From contig NC_044566.1 of NCBI RefSeq assembly GCF_007565055.1, positions 94,968,797 through 95,032,796 of the forward strand: DNA of 64,000 bases. The letters run 5' to 3'. Both the position numbers and the translations under genes were made by a program. How positions within the stretch are numbered: the first letter of the stretch is position 1; each line of letters starts with the position of its first letter. Below are positions 1 through 10,218 of the stretch, piece by piece. The stretch comes from Rhinopithecus roxellana. Taxonomy: Eukaryota > Chordata > Mammalia > Primates > Cercopithecidae. Below the pieces are notes generated by a model that was given only the letters and a program-made list of their open reading frames with translations, did no database searches and was not told where the DNA came from.

Positions 1-16
1 AAAAAAAAAAAAAAAA

Positions 17-470
17 TCTAACAGACACAAAAGAAGATATACAAATGGTCAATAAGTACATGAAAACATTTCATTAGCTATCAGGAAAATATAAAACAAA
101 ACCACAGTGAGGTATCGCTACATAGCCACTGGAATGGCTACAAGGAAAGACTGAGTATTTCAAGTGTTGATCAGGATTGGAGTAACTAGAAGTCTCATAC
201 GTCACTGGTGGGAATATAAAATGGTGCCAACCCTTTCTTACAAATAGCTTGTTACAAAGTTATGCACACACTTAAGACCCAGCAGGGCCTTAAGGAAAAA
301 TAAAAAACATATCTCTACACAAAGATTTGTTCACAAATGTTCACAGCAGCTGTATTCATGATAGCCAACACTGAAAACAACTTGAATGGCCTAAGGTGAG
401 TAGATATGCAAGTCATAGCATATCCAGCCACTGAAATATTGCTGAGCAACAGAAAATAAACTAATAAAGA
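17..470 (+). mobile_element. L1 LINE 3' fragment (L1M type)
   Basis: The stretch follows the familiar end of L1 ORF2: an 'aagatatacaaatggtcaat' motif, then 'ctggtgggaatataaaatgg', then 'gttcacagcagctgtattca'. It is diverged and carries indels, which suggests an ancient L1M copy with no intact frame. The window opens in an A-run that may be the tail of another element. Confidence 0.75.
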
Positions 471-565
471 GGATGGGAAAGACAGTAGCATGGGAGCAGG
501 GAAAAGGAGCAGAAGAGAAGGGGAGGAGAAGAGGGAAGAGAGAGAGGAATAAAAGTAAAGGAGAG

Positions 566-862
566 CCAGGCTGGTGGTTCATGCCCATAATCCCAGCACT
601 ATGGGAGGCCGAGGCAGGAGGATCAGTTGAGCCCAGCAGTTCAAGACTAGCCTGGGCAACATGGCAAAACCCCATCTCTAGTAAAAACACAAAAAATTAG
701 CCAGGTGTGGTGGTGCTTGCCTGTAGTCCCAGCTACTTAGGAGGCTGAGGTGAGGGGATCACTTGAGCCCAGGAAGTTGAGGCTGCAGTGAGCTGAGATC
801 ATGCCACTGCACTCCAGCCTGGGCAATGGGAGTGAGACCCTGACTCAAAAAAAAAAAAAAAT
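566..862 (+). mobile_element. AluS/J SINE
   Basis: Full dimeric Alu with a poly-A tail. It is flanked by an exact 14-bp TSD, aaagtaaaggagag (552-565 and 863-876), which fixes both edges. Confidence 0.95.
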
Positions 863-876
863 AAAGTAAAGGAGAG

Positions 877-1330
877 AAGAAATACCTAGACATGTCATAG
901 CCAGACTGCAGAACACCAAAGGATCTTAAAAGTAGCCAGAGAGAAAAGACAGACTACTTACAAATAATTAGACAGCAACAGGAATGGGACCAGAACACAG
1001 CTGATTAATACAGGAACAATACAGAATTGCACACCTAGATAAATTTACCATTCAAGAACAAAGATATCTAAGACATGCAAAAACTGAAGTTACCACCAAC
1101 AGATGCTAACAGAATTTCTAAAAGATGGATCTCAGGAAGAAGGAAAATGTATCCCAGAAGGCAAGCTTCAAAGTACAAAAAGGAATGGTGAGCACATTCA
1201 ATTTACAGACAAGTACTATATAAAACAAGTATAATGTCAAATTTGGGGGAGGCTAAGAAATGAGAAGGCTATATAAAAGAACAGATGCCAAAATGCTAAG
1301 GTAGGAGTAACAGACGGTAGGATTTCAAGT
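877..1330 (+). mobile_element. Diverged L1 internal fragment
   Basis: A-rich sequence with 'gagagaaaagacagactact' and 'atttaccattcaagaacaaa' resembles the sense-strand body of an L1M element. It is heavily diverged, and the edges and exact L1 segment are uncertain. Confidence 0.45.
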
Positions 1331-1351
1331 TTGTTTTACTTTCTTCTTCAT

Positions 1352-1663
1352 GCTTTTTTATTGTTTTGTTTTGTTTTTTCTTGAAACAGAGCTTCATTTC
1401 TGTTGCCCAGGCTGCAGTACAATGGCCGTAATCTCAGCTCACCACAACCTGCACCTCCCGGGTTCAAGCGATTCTCCTGCCTCAGCCTCCGGAGTAGCTG
1501 GGATTACAGTCATGTGCCACCATGCCCGGCTAATTTTGTATTTTAGTACAGATGGGGTTTCTCCATGTTGGTCAGGCTGATCTTGAACTCCCAACCTCAG
1601 GTGATCCGCCCGCCTCGGTCTCCCAAAGTGCTGGGGTTACAGGTGTGAGCCACTTCACCTTAC
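1352..1663 (-). mobile_element. Alu SINE, antisense
   Basis: A T-rich head is followed by 'gttgcccaggctgcagtaca', the middle A-rich linker in antisense, and 'gtgctggggttacaggtgtg' at the end. It is full length and moderately diverged (AluS-like). Confidence 0.93.
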
Positions 1664-1876
1664 TGTCTTTTTTTTAAAAGGAACCTCTGTCTTTTTACAA
1701 TCTGACTCAGCTTTAAGGATTAAATTGCTGAATCAGAATGAAATGAAAACAAAATCAAATATCAAACTGCCAGAACTGCAATCTATCAGTTCTAATAACA
1801 AGTTTCCTTTACAAACCCTAAAGACTAATTTGAAGGGAAGGTAAAAACTGGATTTATTATTCATTCAACAAGGATT

Positions 1877-2090
1877 TACCAGACTGGGCAATACAGTGGT
1901 GAGACTCTCTAAGAAAAAATTTTTAAAGAAAAAATTAGCTGGGTGCGATGGCATGCGTCTGTAGTCACAGCTACTTGGGAGGCTGAGATGGAAGGATTAC
2001 TTGAGCCCAAGAGGTCGAGGCTGCAGTGAGCCATGATCACCACTGCACTCCAGTCTGGTGACAGAGTGAGACCCTCTTTCAAAAAGAAAA
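1877..2090 (+). mobile_element. 5'-truncated AluJ
   Basis: Starts inside the left monomer ('accagactgggcaatacagt'), runs through an A-rich linker and ends with a short A-rich tail. The loss of CpGs and 'gaggtcgaggctgcagtgag' suggest AluJ. Confidence 0.85.
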
Positions 2091-2100
2091 CAGAACACAA

Positions 2101-3212
2101 GAATTTATCAAGGGTTTGCTATATTCAAATACTATACTAGATCCTGAATGAACAAGAACAAAAACTGAAAGTCATCATAACACTGGATTTTTAAGTCTTC
2201 TAATTGATAATTTATGCAAAACATTTCGTCAAAAGTCTGCACATAAAGTGAAGTTACTCTTGTGGTCAGAGATTATGATCATAATTGAGAGTTAAAAGCA
2301 GTCTAGTGTGGCCTGAGGCTTTTTTAAATGTATGAACAAATATGACAGTCTTACATATGAAATCCAGTGTAAATGATGAATTCCCACATTAATTGCAAGT
2401 CTTGAAGTTTGTCTGTAATTTCCACCCACATTAAACTAAGAAAACTTACAATCTGAGTTAACAGTTTGCAGGCAGCACTGAGCATGCCTCAGTTTCAGTG
2501 TCGCTGGATTAGTATCAAAAGCTTCAAGCATGATATTTTAGTAATGTATCAATTATCCACTTTTGCTCACAGTATCCACTTGGCCAGACATTTTTAACTA
2601 ACTCAGGCAAGGGCATCCTATAAAAAGTTTTGCCAGTTTTAAATACACGTTTTCTGGGGGCTTCTTGATTAAAAACAAAGGCTGCATTTGGCAGAACGGG
2701 ACTGGAGAAATCAGGATTTGAAGTAACTTGAATGAAAACCATTTGGCACTGATCTGCCTGGCCATGTGGAAGTGGTTAAGGAGGTAACAGCCTACCTAAG
2801 TCACCATGGCTGAAACAGAAAGAGGATTGCCACCCAGTACCACCACAGAATAAACTCCGATACTAAAAGGCAAGAAAAGTCGATCCACTGCTTCCCATTC
2901 AATAGCAAGGCTTGGAGAGGCTCCTTTCAATCAAAAGCAGCAAACAATAGGAGAGAGACTGCCACAAGCGCCTAAGACCCCACACCCTCCCCTCCCAGGC
3001 AAGTGGTAACCAATACAAGGAACACCTGTGCACCCAAGGTAGAAAGACTCTAGCACCTGCATTACAGGATTATATCTGCCCCTCTTATCTGTAGCACCTT
3101 CAGCTGGTGAGGAAAGTGCATTTCTTAAAAACACTAAGCAGTTATCTGCAATAAGTAAGGCCAGTTACAAAGGGCTTCTTTAAAATGTCCAGTCCACCAT
3201 GTTATCAAAACA
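2101..3212. other. Non-repeat stretch holding a coding-like frame
   Basis: I recognise no repeat across most of this 1.1 kb. It contains the minus-strand coding-like segment at 2436-2769 and, on the same strand, an open frame 3134-2931. The low repeat load next to a CpG island makes it the best place on the left flank to look for exons or a 3' UTR. Confidence 0.4.
2436..2769 (-). pseudogene. Coding-like segment with one frame change
   Basis: On the minus strand a frame is open from 2769 (just after an in-frame TAA) to a TGA at 2526-2524, about 80 codons. It includes the peptide KTGKTFYRMPLPELVKNVW. At the end of this frame a second frame starts at 2531 and stays open to a TAG at 2438-2436, reading LEAFDTNPATLKLRHAQCC. 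Composition is balanced and the segment is neither Alu nor low complexity, so the two frames read like one coding sequence with a one-base shift. I do not recognise the family. It could be an old pseudogene, a fossil exon, or chance. No domain, signal peptide or membrane segment is visible. Confidence 0.3.
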
Positions 3213-3221
3213 TCAGGCAAG

Positions 3222-3520
3222 GCGGGCTCCATGGCTCACGCCTGGAATCCCAGCACTTTGAGAGGCCGAGGAGGGCAAATCACAAGGTCGGGAGTTTGAG
3301 ACCAGCCTGACCAACATGGAGAAACCCCATCTCTACTAAAAATACAAAATTAGCTGGGCATGGTAGCAGATGCCTGTAATCCCAGCTACTGGGAGGCCGA
3401 GGCAGGAGAATTGCTTGAACCTGGGAGGCAGAGGTCGCAGTGAGCCGAGATTGCACCATTGCACTCCAGCCTGGGCAACAAGAGCAAAACTCCATCTCAA
3501 AAAAAAAAAAAAAAAAAAAA
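3222..3520 (+). mobile_element. AluS SINE
   Basis: Full-length Alu with a 22-nt A tail. TSD tcaggcaag at 3213-3221 and 3521-3529. Confidence 0.95.
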
Positions 3521-3864
3521 TCAGGCAAGTACAGTACTTACAAATCCATAGAATTTCTCTTATCCTCTGGGAAAATCACATGCCATTTTTCCTAAGTATA
3601 TTCTGCTTGCAGAAACCAGCCTTTTATCCTTTCTCTAGTATTCTCTAATCCCATCCAGGGTGAAAAGAGTTGTTTTTTTCTGATATTTATTACAAGCATC
3701 CTCCTCATAAATATTACACTTTTCCAAATGAATTAAGCTATTATATGTTCAATAAATTAAATGAGTATAACCTTCACTGTTTAAAAAAAACTAACTCTTT
3801 CAATGCTATATTTAATTTGTATCTTTAACCAAAAAGCAAAACAAAACAAAATTTCCTTGGGCAG

Positions 3865-4163
3865 TTTTTTTTTTTTTTTTTTTTTTTTGAGACAGAGTCT
3901 CACTCTATCGCCCAGGCTAGAGTGCAGTGGCCTGATCTCAGCTCACTACAACCTCTGCCTCCTGGGTTCAAGTGATTCTCCTGCCTCAGCCTCCTGAACA
4001 GCTGGGATTACAGACGCCTGCCACCATGCCTAGCTAATTTTCGTATTTTTAGTAGAGACAGGGTTTCACCATATTAGCCAGGCTGGGAACTGGTGATCTC
4101 AAGTGATCCGCCTCGGTCTCCCAAAGTGCTGGGATTACAGGTGTGAGCCACCACGCCCAGCCC
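3865..4163 (-). mobile_element. AluS SINE, antisense
   Basis: A 24-nt T-run, 'gagacagagtctcactctat', then the full dimer ending 'gccaccacgcccagccc'. A possible short TSD (ccttgg) flanks it. Confidence 0.94.
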
Positions 4164-5739
4164 CCTTGGACACTTTAATGAAAAGTGAAACGAAAACATT
4201 CCTCCAGGTTCCTTGCAAACTCAGGATAATTTTGAGGTGAATGCAATAACCCAGTAAGAAACTTCTCCGGGATAATTATTGTAAGATCTTCTTTGATAAG
4301 TTTGGCTACAAAGTTAGCATTCTATTATGAACCAAGGAATAAATCCATCCCTGTATCAATTCAAGGAAGATACTATCACTATGAAAGGGGGCATTATAAA
4401 CCAAACTTCAAAAGGATTCCCACAATGACAGAACTTCTCAATGAAACACCACACCCCAAATAACGGCGGGGGGGACACCATAGAATCCCTGCCTCTAGGA
4501 GGCAACAGCTACCTGCACACCAAGTATTTCTAGTTTCCCGTTCACATAAAAGAAACAAGTAAGAGATTCTGGGAGGCACTGGGCTAGGAAGGCATCTACT
4601 CACTGTCTCCACCAACAATTCCCTCAGTAAAGCAGCCACTGCCCAATAATGCTTCTATTTATTTTACCCAGAAGCAGATCTATTAGCCCGACATTCTAAA
4701 AACACAAACGCTTCGCTGTGCTTGGAGTAACTCCAATATTGATGCCTTGCTGCAGAACGATGCTGCAGGAATATAAAGTGAGCCATGTGCTAGCTGTACC
4801 CACTTATGAAGCACACTGTCAGAAACTGTCACATCCTGGAGGCCAACCCATCCGAAAGACTGAGAATAAACCCCCTACAAGAACACTGTGGAAGGAGGGA
4901 GAAAGCCAAAGATAGGATGAAGCAGGGCCCTCCTAAAGTCTCCGGAACAACGAAGCCAATTTTTAAGGCAACTCCCCTAAAGCTTTCAGGACCAGAAAGA
5001 GGTTTCTTTCTCCTCCCCTTGTTCAGACTGAATAAGAAAAGCAAGACAATGCTGGAGGATGTTCTGAAATGGGCTCCTCAAGTCACCACGTGCAAAGCAA
5101 ATTAAACAGAATCCAGTGCTAGGCCAGGGTTTGGCTCAGAAGATGCTGCCCACTGAAGGAGAGGGCGCCCAGGGGTTTCCATGCAGAGGCCAGGGCTGTG
5201 CGGTCAAACCTGGTAAACTGACAAAGAGAACGGCCTTAACAAAATAAAATGAAACGACCAGAAGCCACCGGTACTCCCCAGGGCTGGGAGAGGGAGGGAG
5301 GCCGAGGCTGCTAAACTGTTCCAGATGAGAAGCGGGCTCTCCCACGTCTCCACGAGCTGATCAGACACCAGGGCCTCGCTTCTTTGTGAGCCTTGTCTCC
5401 CTCCTTTCTGGGGAACACTACTTGATCCCCAACAGCCGCTGGTCTCCAGCTGCCACAAACGAGATCCAGACTCATTACAGGGAACTCATATTTTCCCCCT
5501 CAAATAAAACCACACACACACACACACACACAGTCTCTGGGGTCCAGCCGGATCACACAGCTAAAGTTTCCGGAACTTGAATCGTAAAACCACAATCAGA
5601 AGTTGTTTGGAAATGCTCGCTGCAAAACAATCTCTCCTTTGCTTTAAAAAATAAAAAATAAAAACTTTACCCTGCACAAAGGCAGAAAGTAAAGAGAAAC
5701 ACAAATCTATCTTGGGCAGAAGGTGTGTTCCTCTTTGTC
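4164..5739. other. Mostly unique DNA upstream of the CpG island
   Basis: No interspersed repeat is recognised apart from an AC microsatellite at 5510-5532. A minus-strand ORF of 81 codons (4639-4394) and overlapping ORFs near 4718-5105 are open but have no recognisable motif. GC content rises towards 5700. The stretch may be promoter-proximal intron or 5' flank. Confidence 0.5.
5510..5532. repeat. (AC)n microsatellite
   Basis: Eleven consecutive AC dinucleotides about 200 bp left of the CpG island. This is a possible length polymorphism close to the promoter. Confidence 0.95.
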
Positions 5740-6345
5740 ACCCGCCGGGAACCTCGCGCCGCCCGTGGGCGAGCGGCGGGCACCCGGCGGCGCGGTGGCA
5801 ACCGCGCCAGCGGCCACCTCCCCGGCCCGCAACCGGCCTCAGGGGCCGAGATTGCGGCCCGAGGTCCGGAAGCGGCGTCCGGTGCTGTCAGCGGGCGGGT
5901 AGGACGGGAGGAAGCGGGGGAAGGGCGCCGGGGTCGGGAGAGGCTAGCGGGCACCGGCGCGGAGCCCCGCAGCCCCAGGTCGGCGGAGGTGAGGGGAGAG
6001 GGGCGCAGAGGGCGGCGCGGAGCCCCGAGGCCCCCGAGCTACTGCGATGGTGGCCGGGGCTGCCCGGGCCCGGCCCGCCGCCCGACTGCGCGGAGCAGGA
6101 CCCCGGGGAACCACGCGCCCACCTTCGCCCGCGGCCCCGGCCGTGCTCTGCGGGAGCCTGGACTCGCACAAGTTGCCGCCCGCGGCCCGGACCCCGCCGG
6201 CCCCCGCCCTCCCGCCGTGGTCATTGTTCACCGCGCGCCTCCTACCTCCACAGCGCCGGCGGCTGCGGCGGCTCCCTCTCCCGGCTCGGGCTCCGGGCTC
6301 GGCGGCTCCCAAGCCTCCGGCGGCCGAGGGCGCGGCGGCGCCGGC

Positions 6346-6353
6346 TATTAATA
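6346..6353. promoter_or_regulatory. Palindromic TATA-like box
   Basis: TATTAATA reads the same on both strands and is the only AT-rich octamer for hundreds of bases within the CpG island. It could position transcription in either direction, with start sites about 30 bp to each side (near 6315 on minus and 6380 on plus). The role is inferred. Confidence 0.4.
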
Positions 6354-6426
6354 CCCGCGGGCGGCGGCGGCGGCGCGGGCGCGCAAGCGGGGCTGACGGT
6401 GGCCGGCCGAGGTCCGAGCCATCAAA

Positions 6427-6480
6427 GGTGGCGCGGGGCGGAGGGGAGGGCGGAGCAGGCGGGGTGGGTGGGGAGCGGGC
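6427..6480 (+). promoter_or_regulatory. G-quadruplex-prone G-run cluster
   Basis: The plus strand carries many closely spaced runs of three or more G (ggcgcggggcggaggggagg, then ggcggggtgggtggggagcg). Such spacing satisfies the usual G4 pattern and also supplies Sp1-like GC boxes. It lies between the TATTAATA box and the ATG at 6492. Confidence 0.5.
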
Positions 6481-6491
6481 TCCGGGTCGCC

Positions 6492-6818
6492 ATGGCCGCC
6501 TCGACGCCGGGGCCAGCGCCACTCGCGCAGGGAGGAGCGGCGCAAAGCGGGCGGCGGCCGCGTCCCCGCCCCGCGCCCCAGCTGAGCGCCCGCACCGCTG
6601 CGCCCGCGCCGGACCCGCCGCCTCCGGGGCCGGCTAGCGGGAAGTGCTGTGGCCGCCGCCCCTCCCCGGGTCTGGGCCGGCCCCTAGGCGGGGGGAGGCG
6701 GGCGCCGCGCAGCCCGAGCGGCGGGGACGCGGGAGAGCCACAGCCCCCTCCAGCGTCCGGGCCCGCGCCCTGCGCCCGCCCCGCTCCGCCCGGGCAGGTG
6801 CGCCCAGGAGCCTCCTGA
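6492..6818 (+). CDS. Candidate first-exon ORF, low complexity
   Basis: An ATG in good Kozak context (gtcgccATGg) opens a 108-codon frame starting MAASTPGPAPLAQGGAAQSG and ending in TGA. The protein is rich in Pro, Ala, Gly and Arg, as any frame in CpG-island DNA would be, with no recognisable domain. A splice donor match after 6797 falls exactly at a codon boundary after 102 codons, so the ORF could be exon 1 of a longer protein. The frame is also open upstream to 5712, which weakens the argument, because stop codons are rare in this composition. Chance ORF remains the simpler explanation. Confidence 0.2.
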   Translation: MAASTPGPAPLAQGGAAQSGRRPRPRPAPQLSARTAAPAPDPPPPGPASGKCCGRRPSPGLGRPLGGGRRAPRSPSGGDAGEPQPPPASGPAPCARPAPPGQVRPGAS

Positions 6819-7450
6819 GCCCAGCGCGCCACCGGGGATCTGCGCCTTTCTTGGGCGTCCGGCCAGGGCTGGGCTCCGCGCGGCGCTACCGAACCGAGCG
6901 CGGGGAGCACCACCGGCGAGACGCGAATCCGGCCGCTGTGGCGAAAAACGAACCGGGGAGAGCGGGAGACGCGTGCACGGCGAAGCTGGGAGCGGCAAGC
7001 GGGCAGTCAGGGGTTCGGACTCTGCAGGTCGCTTTTTGAGGTCCTGCCTGGGGCTGCTTCGCCTGCGACGTCGCGCGGGGAGGACGGTCTTCAGGGACCC
7101 ACCGAGCCCTCCCCTCCCCCGGAGCCACCGGCACGGGCTTCCGGCACCACCCCAGGCTGCGCGGGACTTAAGCTCGGGGGAGCGGCGGCCACCCCGCGCC
7201 CGCCCACGTCCTGGCCCAGCGCCCTCCGCCCGAGCGAATCCCATGACAGTTCCCGCCCGCCCAGCCTGGGGGGACAGTGCTCTTGGGGAATGGGTGGGGC
7301 AGGTTAGGAGTGGCTTGTGGTGCTTGAGTGCCTTCGGGGTTTCGGGAACTCCACGGAGTGGGGAACAAGATTCAGGACCCAGGAGGCCGCGATCTAGGGG
7401 CACAGTCACCGTCCCCACACAGCAGCTGCCGCGTTACCTTCTGAGCCTCC

Positions 7451-7867
7451 AGTCCTTCTCTCTAAGCGTGGCGGGAAGAGGCCTAGGGCGCAGCAAGTGA
7501 CTCTCCGCCAGACCCGTGGCTAGCGGATTCCGGCCTTCGGAGGCCACTGGCTCAGAACCCTGGGCCTTTTGCGTCTTACGGGAGTTCCCTGACCTCAGAC
7601 CCAGAGGGCGGATTTCACGGGAGAGGCCTCAGGTGAACTCACAGCTGGACAGGAGCAGAAGTGGAGTGTAGGGACCCTGACAGAAGGGCGGGTTGAGACA
7701 AGAACAGGGATCTTGGAAGTAGGGGGTGCTTGTGGGCAGCTCCTGGGGAGGAGCAGAGATGTAACACTTGCAGATTTGGTGGTCTGTGGTTAAAGAGAAG
7801 AAATGGTGAGTTTGAGGCTTGGCTCTGTCAGCCCAACCAGCTGTGCGTCACATCAGATTTTTTTCTG
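7451..7867. other. Non-repeat right shore of the CpG island
   Basis: CpG density drops steadily; no repeat and no convincing ORF. If transcription runs rightwards this is early first-intron sequence. Confidence 0.5.
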
Positions 7868-7985
7868 CCGGTGATTCTCTAAGTGTGGCTCTCAGACCAC
7901 GACCAGCAGCAGCAGCCCCTGGAAACGTCAAGAAATGAACACTGGGCCCTATCCCCGACCTACCTAATGAAACCTTAGCAAGCAG
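7868..7985 (-). mobile_element. MER5-type hAT-Charlie fragment
   Basis: 'gattctctaagtgtggctct' followed by a 'cagaccacgaccagcagcag' block matches the terminal part of MER5A in reverse orientation. It is a non-autonomous DNA transposon with no coding capacity. Confidence 0.65.
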
Positions 7986-8029
7986 GGCTTGCTCATGGCC
8001 TGCAGGGCTAAAGGACTGTCAGGCTCCAG

Positions 8030-8148
8030 CCCCAGAGCTGCTGATTCAGTAGGTTTGGGGTGGGGCCTGAGAGTTTGCATTTCTAGCAAATTCCCAGATA
8101 GTGGTGTTGCGTTGGTCCTGGGATCACACTTGGAGGCCCACGGTGTTA
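8030..8148 (+). mobile_element. MER5-type hAT-Charlie fragment
   Basis: 'gctgattcagtaggtttggg' and 'gcctgagagtttgcatttct' match the MER5A core and right half. It lies opposite to the preceding fragment, so the two may be one rearranged copy. Confidence 0.7.
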
Positions 8149-8149
8149 G

Positions 8150-8310
8150 GACAGTGAGTCTCAAACTCATGGAATCACCTGCGATTAAAAAACAACACCC
8201 TGGCTGCACCCCAGCCAAATATATAAAGATTCTCACCCAGGCATCAGCATCAGCAGAGTTCCGCAGGTGATTCCAACGTGTAGTCAGGTTTGAGAACAAG
8301 TGCTGTAGGC
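8150..8310 (+). mobile_element. MER5-type hAT-Charlie element
   Basis: Starts 'cagtgagtctcaaactcatg' and ends 'caggtttgagaacaagtgct', resembling both termini of a MER5-group element. It is short and carries no ORF. Confidence 0.65.
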
Positions 8311-8427
8311 TGCTTTTTAAACTCTAATGTATACCTGAATCACCAGGGAATCTTGTTGCAATGCAGATTCTGATTCAGTAAGTCTGAGACTGTTTCTAAC
8401 AAGCTCTCAGGTGTTACTTGCTGATCC
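8311..8427 (+). mobile_element. MER5-type hAT-Charlie fragment
   Basis: 'gcagattctgattcagtaag' and 'tttctaacaagctctcaggt' are MER5 core sequence. The right end is interrupted by the Alu at 8428. Confidence 0.65.
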
Positions 8428-8690
8428 AGGTGGCTCACCTGAGGTCAGGAATTCGAGACCAACCTGGCCAACATGGGGAAACCCCGTCTCTACTGAAAAT
8501 ACAAAACTTAGCTGGGCATTGTGGTGCACACCTGCAGTCCCAGCTACTTAAGAGGCTGAGGCATGAGAATCGCTTGAACCTGGGAGGCAGAGGTGTTGCA
8601 GTGAGCTGAGATCATGCCATTGCACTCCAGCCTGGGCAACAAAGTGAGACTGTCTCAAAAAAATAAAAATAATAAAAGCAAAAAATCATA
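8428..8690 (+). mobile_element. Alu with deleted 5' block
   Basis: The first bases 'caggtggctca' join directly to 'cctgaggtcaggaattcgag', so about 45 bp of the left monomer (the segment between these points in the consensus) are missing. The remainder runs to an A-rich tail with AAT units. Confidence 0.88.
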
Positions 8691-9130
8691 GCACAGAAAA
8701 TTAGAAAAGTGACATTTTCCCAGTCACCCTCTTTGCAAGACCAACATTTTCTACATGTTACAGCATTTCTTTTATAGTCTCTGTATGTCTAGAATTAGAT
8801 TTAGCTGTGATCTTAAAACTACTTATAACACATATTGATCATATTAATCAATATGATCATAATACATAACATCCCATGCTGTCTTATCTCAACATTATCA
8901 ACATTTGTGAAGGTGACTTAAAGGAGCAAATCTGAGGTTTGCAGGCTGAGGGCAGGAGCCCATGGGGAGAGAGTTAATGGAGGAAAAGAGGGGAGAAGGG
9001 GCAGTTCTGGGAATCTAGTTACAGAGGTTATAAAGTGACGGGGTCACACTAGAGAACTTCCTCCGTTTCCTCCCAGTTCTCACCAACATTCTGCAATTGG
9101 TACCTAACATCATAGGAAGTACTGTTTCTT
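8691..9130. other. No recognised feature
   Basis: AT-rich DNA with an imperfect palindrome near 8835-8865 (atattgatcatattaatcaatatgatc type). No repeat family or ORF recognised. Confidence 0.4.
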
Positions 9131-9583
9131 TTAAGAGAGGGTCTTGGCTGGGCACTGTGGCTCAGGCCTGTAATCCCAGCACTTTGGGAGGCCAAGGTGG
9201 GCAGATCACGAGGTCAGGAGATCAAGACCATCCTGGCTGACGCGGTGAAACCCCGTCTCTACTAAAAATACAAAAAATTAGCCAGGCATGGTGGCGGGTG
9301 CCTGTAGTCCCAGCTACTCGGGAGGCTGAGGCAGGAGAATGGTGTGAACCCGGGAGGCAGAGCTTGCAGTGAGCCGAGATCGCTTCACTGTACTCCAGCC
9401 TGGGCGACAGAGAGAGACTTCATCTCAAGAAAGAAAAAAAAAAAGTCTTGCTCTGTCATCCGGCTGAAGTGCAGTGGCACAAACATAGCTCACTGCAGCC
9501 TCAAACTCATAGGCTCAAGTGATGCCCCTGCCTTGGCCTTCCAAAGTTCTGGGATTACAGGCATGAGGCCATCGTGCCTGGCC
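9131..9583 (-). mobile_element. FLAM-like Alu monomer split by a younger Alu
   Basis: 'gagagggtctt' at 9135-9145 continues as 'gtcttgctctgtcatccggc' at 9445 and ends 'catcgtgcctggcc'. Without the insert it is about 155 bp, the length of a free left Alu monomer. Confidence 0.75.
9146..9444 (+). mobile_element. AluS/Y inserted into an Alu monomer
   Basis: Full Alu, little diverged, with a short target duplication (gtctt) taken from the host monomer. Confidence 0.92.
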
Positions 9584-10218
9584 AGAAAGCACTTTTCAAA
9601 TTCCTCTCCCTGAAAAGCCAGGGGTACTTGGCCTGGAAAATCCTCAACCTGGAAAATCAACTTCTGAAAAACTTAGGTGTTTGTCATTGTGTGTCATTTA
9701 TGCTTAACTTTCAGAATATAAAAATGTATAATTCCCCTAGATCCCCCTTTTATCCCAAGCTGTGGCATGGGTTATTTAAAAATCTTTTTGGATTAAGGAA
9801 TCACACTGTTCTTAACAATTCCTCTTGTTAATTTTAGCTGTTTTACTGTAAAACGTGTGTACATGTCAAGAAGTTAAGCAGTATAGAAGAGTATGAAGTA
9901 AAACCTAGAAGGAAACCTTCCTGCATCCCTAATCTCGCTTCTTAGAAATAATTTTCCCAACAGTTTTTACAGTCTTTCAGAAATTTTCTGGTCATATACA
10001 AAAGTGTGTGGAGGCACGCAAATCTTTTATATTAAGAGATCACACGTCACAGTGAAACACCACTTTTTATTTCATAGTTAGCACCCCTTCAACATATCAC
10101 CTTTCAGGGAATCTGGGTTTAGGGTGATGCCACTCTCTGGACGTGACAGTATGCACTGTCAGTAACTGAGGCAGCCTTTATTAAAACCCAAGGCAGAAAG
10201 AGATCTGCTTGTAGCATT
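9584..10218. other. Mostly unrecognised, possible ancient LINE
   Basis: Sequence near 9850-10010 ('aagcagtatagaagagtatg', 'cctgcatccctaatctcgct') resembles a very old LINE remnant. The rest is unassigned. Confidence 0.35.

Larger units (their letters stand above)
5740..7450. promoter_or_regulatory. CpG island promoter, possibly bidirectional
   Basis: About 1.7 kb of very GC-rich, CpG-dense DNA without Alu or LINE insertions, in sharp contrast with both flanks. It contains GC boxes (gggcgg cores near 5889 and 6432), a short CGG run at 6357-6376, and a self-complementary TATTAATA box at 6346-6353 set in GC-only DNA. Good splice-donor matches occur on both strands: on the plus strand after 6797 (gggcag|gtgcgc) and on the minus strand after 6246 (gtggag|gtagga). 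CpG islands of this size normally mark the first exon of a broadly expressed gene; the gene itself cannot be named, and exons 2 onward are not evident here. Confidence 0.85.

Noticed and set aside
5712..7500. Many overlapping frames of 60-368 codons on both strands
   Set aside because: All lie in CpG-island DNA where stop codons are rare; they are rich in Pro, Ala, Gly and Arg, and overlap each other on both strands. Only the frame with good Kozak and donor context was kept, at low confidence.
8835..8865. AT palindrome atattgatcat...atgatcatat
   Set aside because: Short and AT-rich; expected by chance in such DNA, with no sign of function.
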